Below, piece after piece: positions 33,008 through 44,600 of a DNA stretch of 64,000 nt (the stretch's first letter is position 1; each line of letters opens with the position of its first letter). Both the position numbers and the translations under genes were made by a program. This DNA is from Tillus elongatus (taxonomy: Eukaryota > Arthropoda > Insecta > Coleoptera > Cleridae): NCBI GenBank assembly GCA_964006375.1, contig OZ023270.1, positions 57,104,536-57,168,535 on the forward strand. Direction: 5' to 3'. A model generated the notes under the pieces. The model did no database searches. It was not told the DNA's origin and saw nothing but the letters and a program-made list of their open reading frames with translations.

Positions 33008-33855
33008 TGTCGGAGTGGTCTTTCTATGAATGTTTTCAAGCGTTGTGTGATGTCCTTTACTCGAAATAAGCACGCAATCACTTTCGGGTACAATATAAGA
33101 GGACTTCCACTTGACCGCCCTGGGACAGTTAACGACCTTGGAATTGTTTTTGATGGTACTCTATCTTTTAAACCACACTATGAGCAGACTGTCAGTTTTG
33201 CTTACAAAACTCTAGGGTTTCTGATAAGAAACAGCAAAATTTTCTCACAGACTGACACCTTCCTCCTGCTCTTTGGCTGTTTGGTTAGGTCCCGACTTGA
33301 ATATGGCTCAGTTGTGTGGGCTCCTACTTATGAGATACATGTGGCAAGGCCTGGAATCAGTGCAAAGGAAATTTCTAAAATTTCTTAGCTTTCGTGAGGA
33401 TGGTCGATATCCGTCTATTGGTTTTCCTCAGGAAAGTTTACTTCTTCGCTTTAGTCTGCAGAGTCTGTCGATGCGCAGGCAGTGCAGTTTCATTATATTT
33501 TTATATAAACTGGTTAATTCTGTGTTCGACTGCCCTAGTCTGCTTCAGCAACTTAATTTCAATGTGCCTCATATTGTAGCACGTTTTCCAGGCACATTCT
33601 ATCTCCCGACTGCTAGTACACGATTGCTGCGATCGTCTCCAATTTACCAGATGTGCAATGATTACTCTGTACTGCAAGACCGCCTAGATATCTTCTCATG
33701 GAACATATCAAGAGATAAAAATGTTTTTCAAAACGATCTAATTTGTGACTCTTTTTTTGTATTGTTAGCTTGATTATTGTTAGTTATTATGTTTTGTGTA
33801 TTGGCCCATCCTTAATTTGGCTTATGAATAAATAAACAAATAAAAAATAAATAAA
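33008..33855 (+). mobile_element. LINE family C (CR1/jockey-like) 3' end
   Basis: The coding remains of the RT C-terminal region read LPLDRPGTVNDLGIVFDGTL, LVRSRLEYGSVVWAP, SVQRKFLKFLSFREDGRYPS and RSSPIYQMCNDYSVLQDRLD, with a frameshift near 33360. The stop at 33771 is followed by a short UTR (ttggcccatccttaatt) and an AATA-rich tail (aataaataaacaaataaa). The same family recurs on the minus strand at 54260-57200. Confidence 0.85.
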
Positions 33856-34399
33856 TTGCTCGATTATTTCAAATGGAACATCCTATATTTTATGAGCTAT
33901 TTCGGTTTGCATCCGGTTTTCCTTTCAATGTCTATTAGCATTCCCTATACCCAAATTCCAGCGTTTCCCGAATATTTCATTTTTATTGGATTCACTTAAT
34001 TCAAATTCTCACAATAGATTTAAAGCAGGCTTTGGAACTTGATAATATGCTTGTGGACGTCTATATGTCAAGTACCACCTCCTACAAATGAGAACATAAC
34101 ATTTGTTGGGCCTTCTCGTGTAAAAAAAGAGAACACTTTCTGGATTTCCCTTGTTTAGTTCTGTAAAATCAATGTGTTGTCAACTAACTTTTAAAACCAA
34201 AATACAACTCAACAAAGTAAGTAGTTATTTATTATAAATGAGTACAGAACTTCACCAATAGCTAGTGGAAAACTAAAACACAAAAACAAATAAAAAAATT
34301 GTGGAACTCCACTGACATGGAGGCATTTTGTTTTCGTCTCATAATGTTATGGTTCGTAGCCTTTTTGATTTGTCTCGAATTCAGTGAATTGAAGGCACA

Positions 34400-35264
34400 T
34401 AAAACTCTACCTACCATGTTTCTTTTGTGGTGGCAGGTTCACGGTAAAATTTATTTTTGATGTAGCCCCAGATGCTTGCATCCAGAGGCGTTAAGTCAGG
34501 GGACCGAGGTGGCCATCTATGTGGGCCATTATTGGCAATCCACCTGTCTTCAAAATATTGGTGCAAAAAATCATGAGCTAAACAGAAACTGTGGGGCGGT
34601 GCTTCGTCTTGCTGATACTAGCTTGTTCTAGCTTCTTCTAAACTTAATGTGTTGAGAGAAACTAGAATTACTTTCTGCAAATATCATTATAACTCACACC
34701 AGTGAGATTTTCATCGTATATTTTAATCCCAAAAATCTTATCGTTCTTAATTGCACAAAATACATTGAATGACCACCTGTCTTGGAAATAGTTGATCCTG
34801 GTAATGTCGGGATTCTCATATGACCAGAAGTGACTATTGTGGAGATTGTGCATGTCATTTTTGGAGAACTTCGCCTCATCGCACCAAATAATTCTCTTGC
34901 AGAAATTCTCATCTTGTGTTTTCAATGGGAACCATTCACAGAAGTCAACACGTCTAGGACAATCGTTTGGTGGCAAACCATGGTGGTAAAGGAAGGGTCT
35001 CCAATGATGCTCTTTCAAAATTCTGTGAATCGTTCTCGTTGACAAGCGTAATTCTTTTTCGCAATCCCTGATGGATGCCCTGGGATCAGCAACAAAAAAT
35101 GCCAATACGTTCACTTCGTTTTCGTTGATTGGCTTTCGCTTCTGTGCTTTTGGGCGAAAACTTCCATGCTGTGAACAATTTTGCAGCAACCTTTTTATCA
35201 TGTCGTGGCTGGGTTTTGGTTTATTCGGGTACTTTTCTGCAAATGAACGACATGCTCGGCCCAC
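34400..35264 (-). pseudogene. Third mariner-superfamily transposase, decayed
   Basis: The longest open part (35264-34668) has the HTH-type N-terminus FAEKYPNKPKPSHDMIKRLL, a second HTH (RASIRDCEKELRLSTRTIHR) and the first catalytic site RIIWCDEAKFSKND. After stops, the minus strand continues YQQDEAPPHSFCLAHDFLHQ (second acidic site) and WPPRSPDLTPLDASIWGYIK near 34520-34480 (third). The residue pattern is D, D, D. It differs clearly from the transposases at 3.5 and 23.6 kb. No inverted repeats were found around it. Confidence 0.8.
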
Positions 35265-35517
35265 AATTCGTTAGCACCCAGCATAAATAATTAGAACCTT
35301 GAATTGCATTAGTTACACAATGTTCTGGTTTTCATGAATATACAACACATACAAGTATACATAGGTTAGATTGTGTTGGTTACGACTCTGTGAGGTGTTG
35401 CTCCCAGATGGTTTAGTAGGAGGGCCTGCTTTAATCCTGTAGGTTGACTGGTGGCAGTGGCTGTGGGTTACTGCCCAACCACATAACTCAATGAATGAAG
35501 ATTGGAACCTGTGATGA

Positions 35518-35570
35518 GCACTGACAAGTACAATTTGGAGAACCCAATTCATCACAATACAGTTTTTATA
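35518..35570. mobile_element. One arm of the palindromic MITE
   Basis: gagcactgacaagtacaatt then ggagaacccaattcatcaca matches the outer arm of the MITE at 15308-15518. The other arm is absent, perhaps replaced by the mariner relic that follows. Confidence 0.5.
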
Positions 35571-35574
35571 ATAT

Positions 35575-35830
35575 ATTTGTTGAGTTATCCGCCGTGTTGT
35601 CCTGACTTGGCACCCAATGACTTTTGATTCTCCAGCAACAAAACTAAATTGCGAGGTCAACGATTTAGGACACCAGAAGCAGTTGATGTGTTCAAAATGC
35701 ATATTTTGAAGACACCTTAATCAGAGTGAAAAAGGGGCTTCAAAAATTGGTTCACACACTTAAAAAAGTGTATTGATCTTCATGGAGCATATTTTGAAAA
35801 ACAATAAAGCCATTTTCAATGCTAAATATT
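35575..35830 (+). pseudogene. Mariner (classical) transposase C-terminal relic
   Basis: The plus strand reads LSYPPCCPDLAPNDF followed by a stop, then KLRGQRFRTPEAVDVFKMHI and, in another frame, KKCIDLHGAYFEKQ-like sequence. These match the C-terminal end of mariner transposases of the SETMAR type (usual HPPYSPDLAPNDFHLF; Asp of NDF is the third catalytic residue). Stops and frameshifts show it is dead. Confidence 0.75.
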
Positions 35831-36072
35831 TGTTTTTGTTCTTTAATTCCAAAATATAAAAGCAACCTTAGTACAAGCTATTGATAAAACATATTCTGAG
35901 GTTTAATCCAAGCAAGAAGTGTATGCCAACAGAATAAAATAAAGCCAACTTCAGTGTTTCAACATTACAGGGAAAACAAGCTGTTTTTGTTTTAATGAGC
36001 TTACTTAAAATTGGGACTCTATCAGAAGGTATTCTATACGAACCTTAAATAAAAATATATTCAATGACTCAC

Positions 36073-36385
36073 CTAGTATTTAACATAACTAAATCGGCCA
36101 TCCAGGAATTCTTCTCCTCACTAGATTTGGCACATAATATAACTGGAGTCTGCATTTGTCTTGGAGATATTTCAAAAGCGCACTTGAGCTCTTCAGTGTC
36201 TTCATGGTCAATTATCTCTACCTTTCGTATGAAGAATCTTTCTTTCAGCCTGCATTCTGGATGGTTTTGATGAACAGAACTTTGCCGCCTTGAGATTGGC
36301 TTACACAGGATTATCAGTCCATCAAATAGAAACACTCGCCTTTCTGTTAAGCGTTTCCCTGAGCTAACTTTTAATAAAACATCCT
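36073..36385 (-). CDS. Sos: Sos exon (PH domain)
   Basis: The acceptor is ttcag|AG at 36386 and the donor is CTAG|gtgagt at 36072. It is 313 nt. The translation EDVLLKVSSGKRLTERRVFL continues FDGLIILCK, then ERFFIRKVEIID, AFEISP and CAKSSEEKNSWMADL, which are the beta strands and C-terminal helix of the Sos PH domain. In Sos this domain binds PIP2 and phosphatidic acid and helps gate access to the allosteric Ras site. The intron that follows (36072-21105, about 15 kb) holds the NKRF-like gene and two large retroelements. Confidence 0.94.
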
Positions 36386-36471
36386 CTGAAACAATTAAAA
36401 TACAGAAATAAACAAATGTGCATTTTAATAAATTAAACGTATGTGTTAATAGGTTTTCTTAGTTTTCTTAC

Positions 36472-36633
36472 CTCTAACAAATTCATTACAACATTGCCCT
36501 AAATCTTTGGAATCCCAATTTTCAACAATTTTTTCTAATTCATGTATTTTATCTAAAGCTGCTTGTCTCCGAGCTCTTACTTGGAGTAAAGGTCCTGAAG
36601 TTCTTGGTAAAGAGGAGGGTGGTACACAAGCAT
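36472..36633 (-). CDS. Sos: Sos exon (DH-PH junction)
   Basis: The acceptor is ttatag|AT at 36634 and the donor is AGAG|gtaaga at 36471. It is 162 nt with phases consistent on both sides. It encodes a variable Ser/Pro stretch, then QAALDKIHELEKIVENWDSK and DLGQCCNEFVR, the conserved entry to the PH domain in Sos proteins. It was too short for a simple ORF scan and was read from splice sites and homology. It lies only 86 bp upstream of the next exon. Confidence 0.92.
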
Positions 36634-36679
36634 CTATAAAAAAAAGTAGCAGACATTAGTCCAAGCATAAAAATTATCC

Positions 36680-36710
36680 ACAAATAATAATAATAATAAT
36701 AATAATAGTC
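36680..36710. repeat. (AAT)n microsatellite
   Basis: Eight or so AAT/ATA units at about 36684-36708, with a second short run at about 36820-36834. Host intron sequence. Confidence 0.9.
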
Positions 36711-37003
36711 TTCATCTATCTTTCAAGTACTACCACTTGTCAGACTTGTCCAACATAAAAAAAGGTTAAGGAACATAAAATGAACGTCACAAAAAATACT
36801 ATAACTGTAACTCACAAATAATAATAATAATAATTTATTTGCCCCTTGCGATTTTACAGCATGTCATACATGGAAGCTACTGCTTGTATATGTATAGCGC
36901 ATAATTTTGTAAATAGTTTTTCTAACTTACAAAGTGCCACAATAGATCATTAAAAAAAAACATACATTATATATACTACCCTGCCAGTTTTACAGGCGGT
37001 AAC

Positions 37004-38132
37004 TAGAGGTGTGCGAAGCTTCGAAATTTCGAACCGAACCCGAATTCGAACTAAACCTTCGGTTCGAAAATGTGTTCGCACTAGCGATGTTGAAGTAGTT
37101 CGAAGTTCGAAATATGTCATTCTCCAAAATAGTTCGAAGTTCGTTGCTCAAAAATACTTCGAAATTTAACTTTAGAGGCATTGAATGTTGCCAAAGGTAG
37201 TGAAGTTGCGGCCCCTTTAACTCGGTAGCGGCACTTTAAACTCGTTATCGGTCTCATTGAGTCGATAGTGTAATTTTAGGAGATTTCACACATGCATATT
37301 TTTGACAGTTGGTAGGACACATTGAGACACCACGGAGCCATTTAGCAATCACAGAATTATTTTTCTTATATATCCTAGCCTCCCAACACCTTTTTCAGTA
37401 ACAACATTATGGGGCGGCGTTCGAAGGCGATCGGTAACGTAAATTTTCAGAATTTATTAGGATAATTGCAGATTGCCTTTGGAAAACACTGGTTTCAACA
37501 TGCTTTATTTCACAATGAGCCAAAATAGTTACATATTCACAATCAGGAGACAAGTTCGGGACACAGCAAGTGCGTTATGGTGAATTTTCATAAGAACAAT
37601 ATATAATAGATTAAGTTCAAATTTTAAGTGGTTATTTTATAACTATCATGCTCACTTCGAAATCTCACAATTTGTTTGCTAAAACTGCCTAGCCAAAGCC
37701 AAACAACAACAACATATTTATAATTGAGCTTATCTATAGACCTAGAAATCTAAAAGTTTCAAATATTTTTTGTTTTTGTATTTTTGATTTAACGTTGACC
37801 CATCTCCACAATGATCACCACGGGAAGGCATTTTCACCCAATCAACCTGTAAATTTGTCGAACCCTTCCTTTTTGTAAAAAAAAAAATGGGAGTCTTTTA
37901 CATATCAAATATTGTATGTTACAATATTCCTAAATTTGGTATTTAAGGAAATTATATATGAACACTTAAGAATTTTGGGTAGTTCGATGTTCGATTTTGA
38001 ATTTCTAAGAAGTTCGAAGTTCGACTGTGAACCTTAGACATACTATTTCAGGGGTTCGAAGTTCGAGGCAACATATTTGCTTGGGTTCGTTCATAGTTCG
38101 GTTCGAACAAAACATGGGTTCGCACACCTCTA
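37004..38132. mobile_element. Non-autonomous hAT-like element
   Basis: The ends are TAGAGGTGTGCGAA and TTCGCACACCTCTA, a perfect 14-bp inverted pair. The flanks are GCGGTAAC (36996-37003) and GCGGGGTAAC (38133-38142), which is the 8-bp hAT-type duplication with a two-base insertion on the right. Subterminal sequence is packed with TTCGAA-type palindromes. It is 1129 bp and non-coding. A relic of the GCAGCAAGTGCG MITE begins at 37557. It is a shorter relative of the 7984-12424 element. Confidence 0.85.
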
Positions 38133-38300
38133 GCGGGGTAACTGCAATTTTTTCTAAAAATGGGGTCTAGCCATTTCTGATTTTAGTAGGAGAGGAAGTC
38201 TGAACTGATTTGTTAGAGTATTATAGTGATATCTTCGATATATCAAAGTTATTTAATATTCTCTTAGCGATATCTGCATTTCTGGGTATAACTATTAGGT

Positions 38301-38885
38301 CAGGGTTCCCACTAAAAACAGCATATTAATTTCCCTGACTTTCCCCTGACATGCCAAAATTTATTTCCCTAACGTTGATCTTCTACAATTTACCCTAACA
38401 CGTGTAACACACTAATACAGATGACAGTAGGCCTTCGCCTCATGGTAAAAAACACACTTCCCCCATTCCAAATAAAAAGCTTCAGTAGTGAACGCAAAAA
38501 AATTTGCTCCGATTTTGTGGAAAATAAATCATTAAATGAATGGTTTAGAATTGCACAAAAAGTAAACACATTGTTTCAATTATTTATCATAAAAAGGATT
38601 ATATTTATATTTTTTCCCTGACATGGACAAAAATTGCCTGACTTTTAGTCAAATTTTCACAATTTTGTTCAATTTTTCCCTGATTTCCTTGACAATATTT
38701 TCTCTTCTACAAATTCCCTGACTTTTCCCGGTTTTCCAGACGAGTAGGAACTCTCTAAGTCTTCCTATTTCAAAGCTAATTTACCGGACTTTAGGCAACA
38801 TTTTGCTAAATTTGTTGACTTCCCTGAGGTCAGGTTACTAAAATTTATTGGCTTTTAGTAATTTTCCAGACAAGTGGGCACCCTG
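38301..38885. mobile_element. MITE with CAGGGTTCCCACT ends
   Basis: CAGGGTTCCCACT at 38301 and AGTGGGCACCCTG ending 38885 are inverted repeats. The flanks TTAGGT (38295-38300) and TTAGAT (38886-38891) may be the target duplication. The interior has repeated ccctgac units (ttccctgactttcccctgac) and an internal near-copy of the right end at about 38735-38755. Non-coding; superfamily not assigned. Confidence 0.7.
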
Positions 38886-39055
38886 TTAGATAAAGAACAT
38901 GACCCTGTAGAAAACCATGTCGCAAAACAGAACACTAATCATTTTGGAAGTAATTTAACGTGACAGTATGAGGAAGAATTAGAAAATCCTATCTCTATTA
39001 CTACTACTACTACTGATACTGTGAACAGAGAAATAATGCCATCGCCTGTTAGATA

Positions 39056-40170
39056 ATAGATAGATAGATAGATAGGTGCTTTATTGTCCAAAGATAAAAA
39101 TCTTATTGACAAGCAAAGTTAACATATAAAAGTAAAAGTTGTCAAAATATAAAAACACAAAAAAATAAGTTCGCAATAAATAGTAATATAAATGCATAAG
39201 TAACTGGTATAACTATATATAACAATATAAAAAACAATATAAACATAAATACACAGCTAACCAACAATATAATATAAACACACACTATACAGAAAGCAGT
39301 CCAAATGAAAACTCCCTAACAACACCAATCGAATCTGTCACAGTAGTGCATCATTACAAAATTCATCTATTCATCATTTTGCAATTAAAAATTCCTTAAG
39401 GTCTTTCCTAAAAATTTCAATGTCACCAATTGTCCTCAAGTTTAGTGGTATCTGGTTAAATATCTTCTTACTATTATATATTAATGACCTCTTTAACAAT
39501 GCTGTGGACGGTATAGGAAGAGAAATGCAGTTCTTCTGTCTTGTATCAGGAGAAGACACTGACCTGATGTCATCTTCATATTTTTCATGCAAGAGGCATG
39601 CAGTCTCCAAAACAAACAGAGACGGTGGTGTCAATATCTGCTCAGAAACAAATAAAGGTCTACAAGAGTGACAGACACTAACCCCACACAAATATCTGAG
39701 GGCTCTTTTCTGCAGAATAAATACATAATTGAAAATATAACCTGCACAAGAGCCCCAGTAACAAATACCATGCCTTAGATGAGAGTCCACAAGTGAGAAG
39801 TAAACACTTCTAAATGTACTCTTGTCCAAGCTTTTTGAAACAACTCTTAGTGCGTGACAACCTGATGAAAGCTTCTTACATAGATGATATATGTGTTTCA
39901 AATTTTAACGATTGATCAATGTATAGTCCCAGAAACCTAACACAACCCTCCTTCCCAAGTTCCTCAGCTGCTAGAGTTACAGCAGGCAGACTGCATTTGA
40001 AATGCATGATATTAGTCTTAGAGACATTCAAAGTTAACAGATTTGAAATGAACCAGTTTTCTATGATCTTCATATCCTCTGCCACAGTGCGCTCCAACAC
40101 TATCACTACTCCACAAGATGGTCATATCATCAGCATAGATAGTCATATGACCCTTAATTTTTAACATAGA
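39056..40170 (-). mobile_element. LINE family E, 5'-truncated
   Basis: The minus strand carries MTIYADDMTIL (catalytic YADD, about 40130-40100), ENWFISNLLTLNVSKTNIMH, RFLGLYIDQSLKFETHISSM, then the thumb/C-terminal region LDKSTFRSVYFSLVDSHLRH, QKRALRYLCGVSVCHSCRPL and NQIPLNLRTIGDIEIFRKDL. The 3' end is followed by a TCTA tetranucleotide tail (39056-39080 on the plus strand as tagatagatag). One frame change near 39900 breaks it. The style is close to CR1/jockey elements. Confidence 0.85.
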
Positions 40171-40299
40171 CAATATAATTTTGAATATCTACAGTGCTTT
40201 AGAACCAGTAGTTGGCACTATAAAAAATGTGTACCACAGTTGGCAGCTCTGTAACAAAATGTCAGTGTGCACAATCTGCTTCAGTTTGTGACATATTAA

Positions 40300-40785
40300 T
40301 AAAACCAATGGAAAATGGTTTGTATAATACATTTAAACATTTTACAAATTCATAACCTTATAAAGCTGGAAGAATGTAAATTAATGTATAAAATATGGAA
40401 TAATAAAAACATAACTAATATTATAGTGACAAGAAGTAGTAAAGTATATATGTATTCAACAGCGCAACGACCCAGACCCACATGTAGTAGCACCAAGAAC
40501 AAATATAAAACTCAACAGTGTGATCACGATGATCATAAAATCATTTAAGACTATTCCAGATGAACTCAAGAGACATACATCGGATGCAAAGATTTACAAT
40601 TAACCTAAAAAGACATTTAATAAATCAACAAAAGTTTCCAGTTATATAGTATATAGTTTCTAAAGTACTTGGCAGTGAAATAATTTAAGTTAACCTCAAA
40701 ATCATATGTAATTTTACGTTATTAGTTGTAGAACTTGTTACCAGTACAAAGGTTTTGAGTTTGAAAATAAAGAATATAAAAAAAT
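40300..40785 (+). mobile_element. LINE 3' end relic
   Basis: The translation has LQIHNLIKLEECKLMYKIWN, the usual tail of jockey/CR1-type RT proteins (domain before an RYNTR motif), followed by decayed sequence and ending in aaagaatataaaaaaat at 40765-40783. It is short and full of frame changes. Confidence 0.5.
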
Positions 40786-40950
40786 CTAATGTGGTGACTT
40801 TCCACCAAAACTAATCTGTACTCCTTGTAACTTTATTTGCCCATTTTTTTGCAATATAAGTTTTGTTCACTATTTGAAAATTGTTGATAGTTATTTAAGC
40901 AAAACCGAACAGGTTATGGGCCCAGATTGGGCAATAAAACACTGAATAAA
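40786..40950 (+). mobile_element. Copia-type remnant (LTR end and primer-binding site)
   Basis: ACAGGTTATGGGCCCAG at about 40908 is the sequence that follows the 5' LTR of copia, complementary to an internal part of initiator tRNA-Met. The ~120 bp before it (from tgtggtgactttcc) may be LTR sequence. No copia gag follows because the BEL element begins at 40964, and no copia pol was found after 47414. Confidence 0.45.
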
Positions 40951-40963
40951 ATAATAATAAAAG

Positions 40964-41385
40964 TGTTCATGCTCGTTGTTCTGTCACTTTTAAATTCAAA
41001 TGTCGCGCGCTACACTGACATAGAGTAAGTGTTACTAATGGTTTCCGCCAGAAGACCAGAGAGGGGGAAGAAGAATGAGAGAAGGGAGAGAAGCTTGCAT
41101 CCCTCTGCCACTTGTTTTTGAGTCCTTGAAGAGGCAAGAGGTCTCGAGAAAGCGAATTGCTTTCAACCCCTTGAAGAGACACGAGGTCTCGAAATATCCA
41201 TTTTGTTTGTAAGTCCGTTGGGAGACACGAGGTCCCTAGAGGTGTTGTGTGTGAATACAGAAAAACGAAGCTTATGTTCCTGCATTATTGGAGAATAAAG
41301 GTAGGTAACTTTGCTTATTGTCAGTGCCCTATTTGTTCTGTTTTTTTGTTATTCATTATAAAATAAATACACGTGGTAATTTACA
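40964..41385 (+). repeat. 5' LTR of the BEL/Pao element
   Basis: 422 bp. Contains the imperfect internal repeat AAGAGGCAAGAGGTCTCGAG / AAGAGACACGAGGTCTCGAA and a third related gagacacgaggtccc. A polyadenylation-type AATAAA lies at about 41294. The sequence directly after (tttggcccatcgaccgg) should be the primer-binding site; I did not assign the tRNA. Confidence 0.95.
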
Positions 41386-41635
41386 TTTGGCCCATCGACC
41401 GGATTTTTATAGTTGTTTTGTTTTGTTATTAGTTGATACAGTCCATTTTTTGAAGTAATTTTACTTGTTTCCTTTAGTCTAGTAAATTTGTAATTGTTTA
41501 TTGCCGTGTTGAGTCATTTAATTTCAAGGTGACGTTATTGCTTGTATATAACTAGGTACATACTCGAATTGCATATTGTTGAAATCACGTTTGCATATTG
41601 TTTAAATCGCGTTTAGGAATTTTTTGCGTTGAACA

Positions 41636-44600
41636 ATGGAGTTGATTCAGCTAAAGCGCGAAAGCGTTTATAGACGAGTAGAAGCCATATTGCACGCGGC
41701 TCAACAGGTCAAAATAGACGCAGTAGTGGATTTAGATAGGTTGAATAGATTTGAGGTTCGTTTTGAGGCGTTGAATGAGTTGGTCAATCTATTTGATTCA
41801 TTGCATTTGGACATTGTGTCGGTAGTTGATCGATCAGAGTTGGAGAGCGAGCATGAAATGCAGAACAAATTCGATGAACTGCAATACTCTATAAAAACTA
41901 TCTATCGAGAACTGAGAGGTTATGCAAATAAAGCCGCTGAGAATCAAGCTCGATCCGTTTTTCACGGTAGTTCGAAATCGAGTCGAGCATCGAGTAAGTC
42001 GCGGTGTTCTGTCAAATCATCGAACGCTCGATCTCTCAGTGAAAAGGAAGTAACGAACGCAAACGCGATTATGTCAACTTCAAATTTAAACAGACATTTG
42101 AGGTTACCGAAAATCGAAATGCCAAAATTCGATGGAAATTGGAAAAACTGGCCAACCTTTTATGATCTGTTTAAAACAATGATTCATGAGAACGAATCAT
42201 TGTCAGATATTGAAAAGTTCCAATATTTGAGTGCTTCGTTAGTGAAGGATGCAGCTGGCCTAATCAAGAATTTACCGCTAACGGGAAGCAATTATGGGAT
42301 TGCATTCAAGTCTCTGGTCTCAAGGTATCACAATACCCGGGTTTTGTTGACCAATTATTGGCAGGGTATTGTACAGGCCCCCAAAGCAAATAGTGAATCT
42401 GCTTCTTCCCTACGAACGTTGTTGTCTGTATTCAGTGAAAATTTGGAAGCGTTGAAGCAGTTTGAACATGACATGTGGGATTTCACTAAATTCAACATGT
42501 TGCTGCAAAAGGTGGATATGAGTCTTAAGCAAAAATTTGAGCTTGAGTTTTGCGAATCGGACATTCCCAGTTTTAGTAGTTTATGTAGATTCTTGGAAAA
42601 GCAGTGTAAAGCAATGGAGACAACTGCCTTAACTTCCAATTATGTGACTAATAGAAGGCAGCATGTTTCAGCAACCACTGCTAGGCCCGCTTCGTCCTTT
42701 GTTACCAGCACAAAGCTTGTATGTGCTTATTGTAAGGAGGAGCACCCCATGCTCAAGTGTGATGGATTTCTATCTTTATCCTCTCATAAACGGTATACGT
42801 TCGCAAAAAAGAATAATCTTTGTTTTAACTGTTTATCAAACTCGCATGCCAGCAGGGAGTGCAAGTCATCAAGTTGTCGTGTATGTAATAAACACCATCA
42901 TACATTATTGCACTTCCCAAAAGCACCGGCATCGGGAGATGAGAGTGACTCAAACAAGCCACCTGTGGAAGAGCCACAAGGTGCAGAGCAATTGCGTGTG
43001 TTGGCAAGTGTGGTAAAAAGGGAACAGTCCGTGTTACTGGCAACTATAATGCTATTAGTACGAGATAAAAATGGAAAGGTTAGGAGATGTCGAGCTCTCC
43101 TGGATTGTGCGAGTGAGGCTAATTTCATTTCGCAGCAGTGTGTTGAAAAATTGGGGCTCAACACCTCATCTCGTTCAGTGATGGTTCAAGGCTTGAACCA
43201 AATGAGCTCGCTTGCTAGCCAAGGCACTCTCAAATGTCGAGTAGAGTCCATTTATGAGCCAACAAAGTTAGAGTTGGACATGATTGTGATTCCGAACATT
43301 TGTTCCAAGATCCCTTCTGCTAAAATTGAGCAGTGCCACTGGCAACATATTCAGAACTTAGAGTTGGCAGATTCAGAGTTTGGTATACCAGGGGACATTG
43401 AAATTTTGTTGGGTACTGACGTTTATGCTCATGTGGTTAGACCTGGAATAAAGAGAGGGCCTCGAGGTGCACCAGTGGCCATCAATACTGTTTTTGGTTG
43501 GGTGCTTATGGGCAGTGTAGAACAGTCAAAGTCTCATTCTGTTGTGAATAGTTTATGCACGTTGGTCGACTTGGATCATACCTTGAAACAGTTTTGGAGC
43601 TTGGAACAGGTACCACAAGTTTTAGTTATGTCTCCGGAAGATAAAAAATGTGAGGAAATCTTCAAGAAGACTCAGCACCGAAATAGTGCTGGGAGATATA
43701 TTTTAAATATGCCCTTTCGTGAGGGTACTCCGTGTTTGGGAGAATCTTTCAGTGTTGCATTGAGGCGGTTTTACTCCCTGGAAGCACGTCTTAGTAGGGA
43801 TCCAGCGTTGCACAAGTCCTATTCGGAGTTTATCAGGGATTATTATGAGTCTGGCCATATGTCTCTGGTATCAGATGTAGCTGTGGAACCATCTGATGCA
43901 TACTATATTCCCCATCATTGTGTGTTGCGTCCTCACAGCCTTTCGACCAAACTGCGGGTGGTATTTGATGCTAGTTCCAAAAGTACGAATGGTGTATCTC
44001 TGAACGATACGTTGTTAGTGGGAGCGAAGTTGCAGACAGATATTGCCACTGTGTTGTTGAAATTTCGCTCAAACAAAATTGCATTTACTGCTGACATTCG
44101 GCAAATGTATCGACAAATTTTGGTTGTAGATAATCATAGGGATTATCAAAGAATTCTCTGGAGGTTCTCAAAGGGGGAACCTGTACAGAAATATCGCCTT
44201 AATACTGTCACATATGGGGTCTCCTCAAGCCCACACATGGCAATCCGAACAATGATGCAGCTTTGTGATGATGAGGAATCATCTTTTCCATTGGCAGCAA
44301 AGCTAGTTCGGTCCGATCTCTATGTGGATGATGTAGTCAGTGGAGTCGACTCATTGTCAGAGGCTTTTGAGTTGCAACGGCAATTGATTGGGTTGTTTGC
44401 TAAGGGGGGTTTTGAATTGAAGAAGTGGGCCAGCAATAATTCGAAACTGTTGTCCACAGTATCAGCTGATAGTCAGCAACCTCGATCGTTAGATTTAAAT
44501 GATCCATCAGTGTTGAAAATTTTAGGATTGCAGTGGTGTCCCATAGGTGATACATTCTCTTTTGATGTTGAACCTATTGATCGTCCGTGCACAAAACGAA

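Noticed and set aside
39056..39080. Possible CRISPR-like or satellite array at the GATA repeats
   Set aside because: It is a short tetranucleotide tail at the 3' end of a LINE; there are no spacers and no repeats of CRISPR size anywhere in the window.
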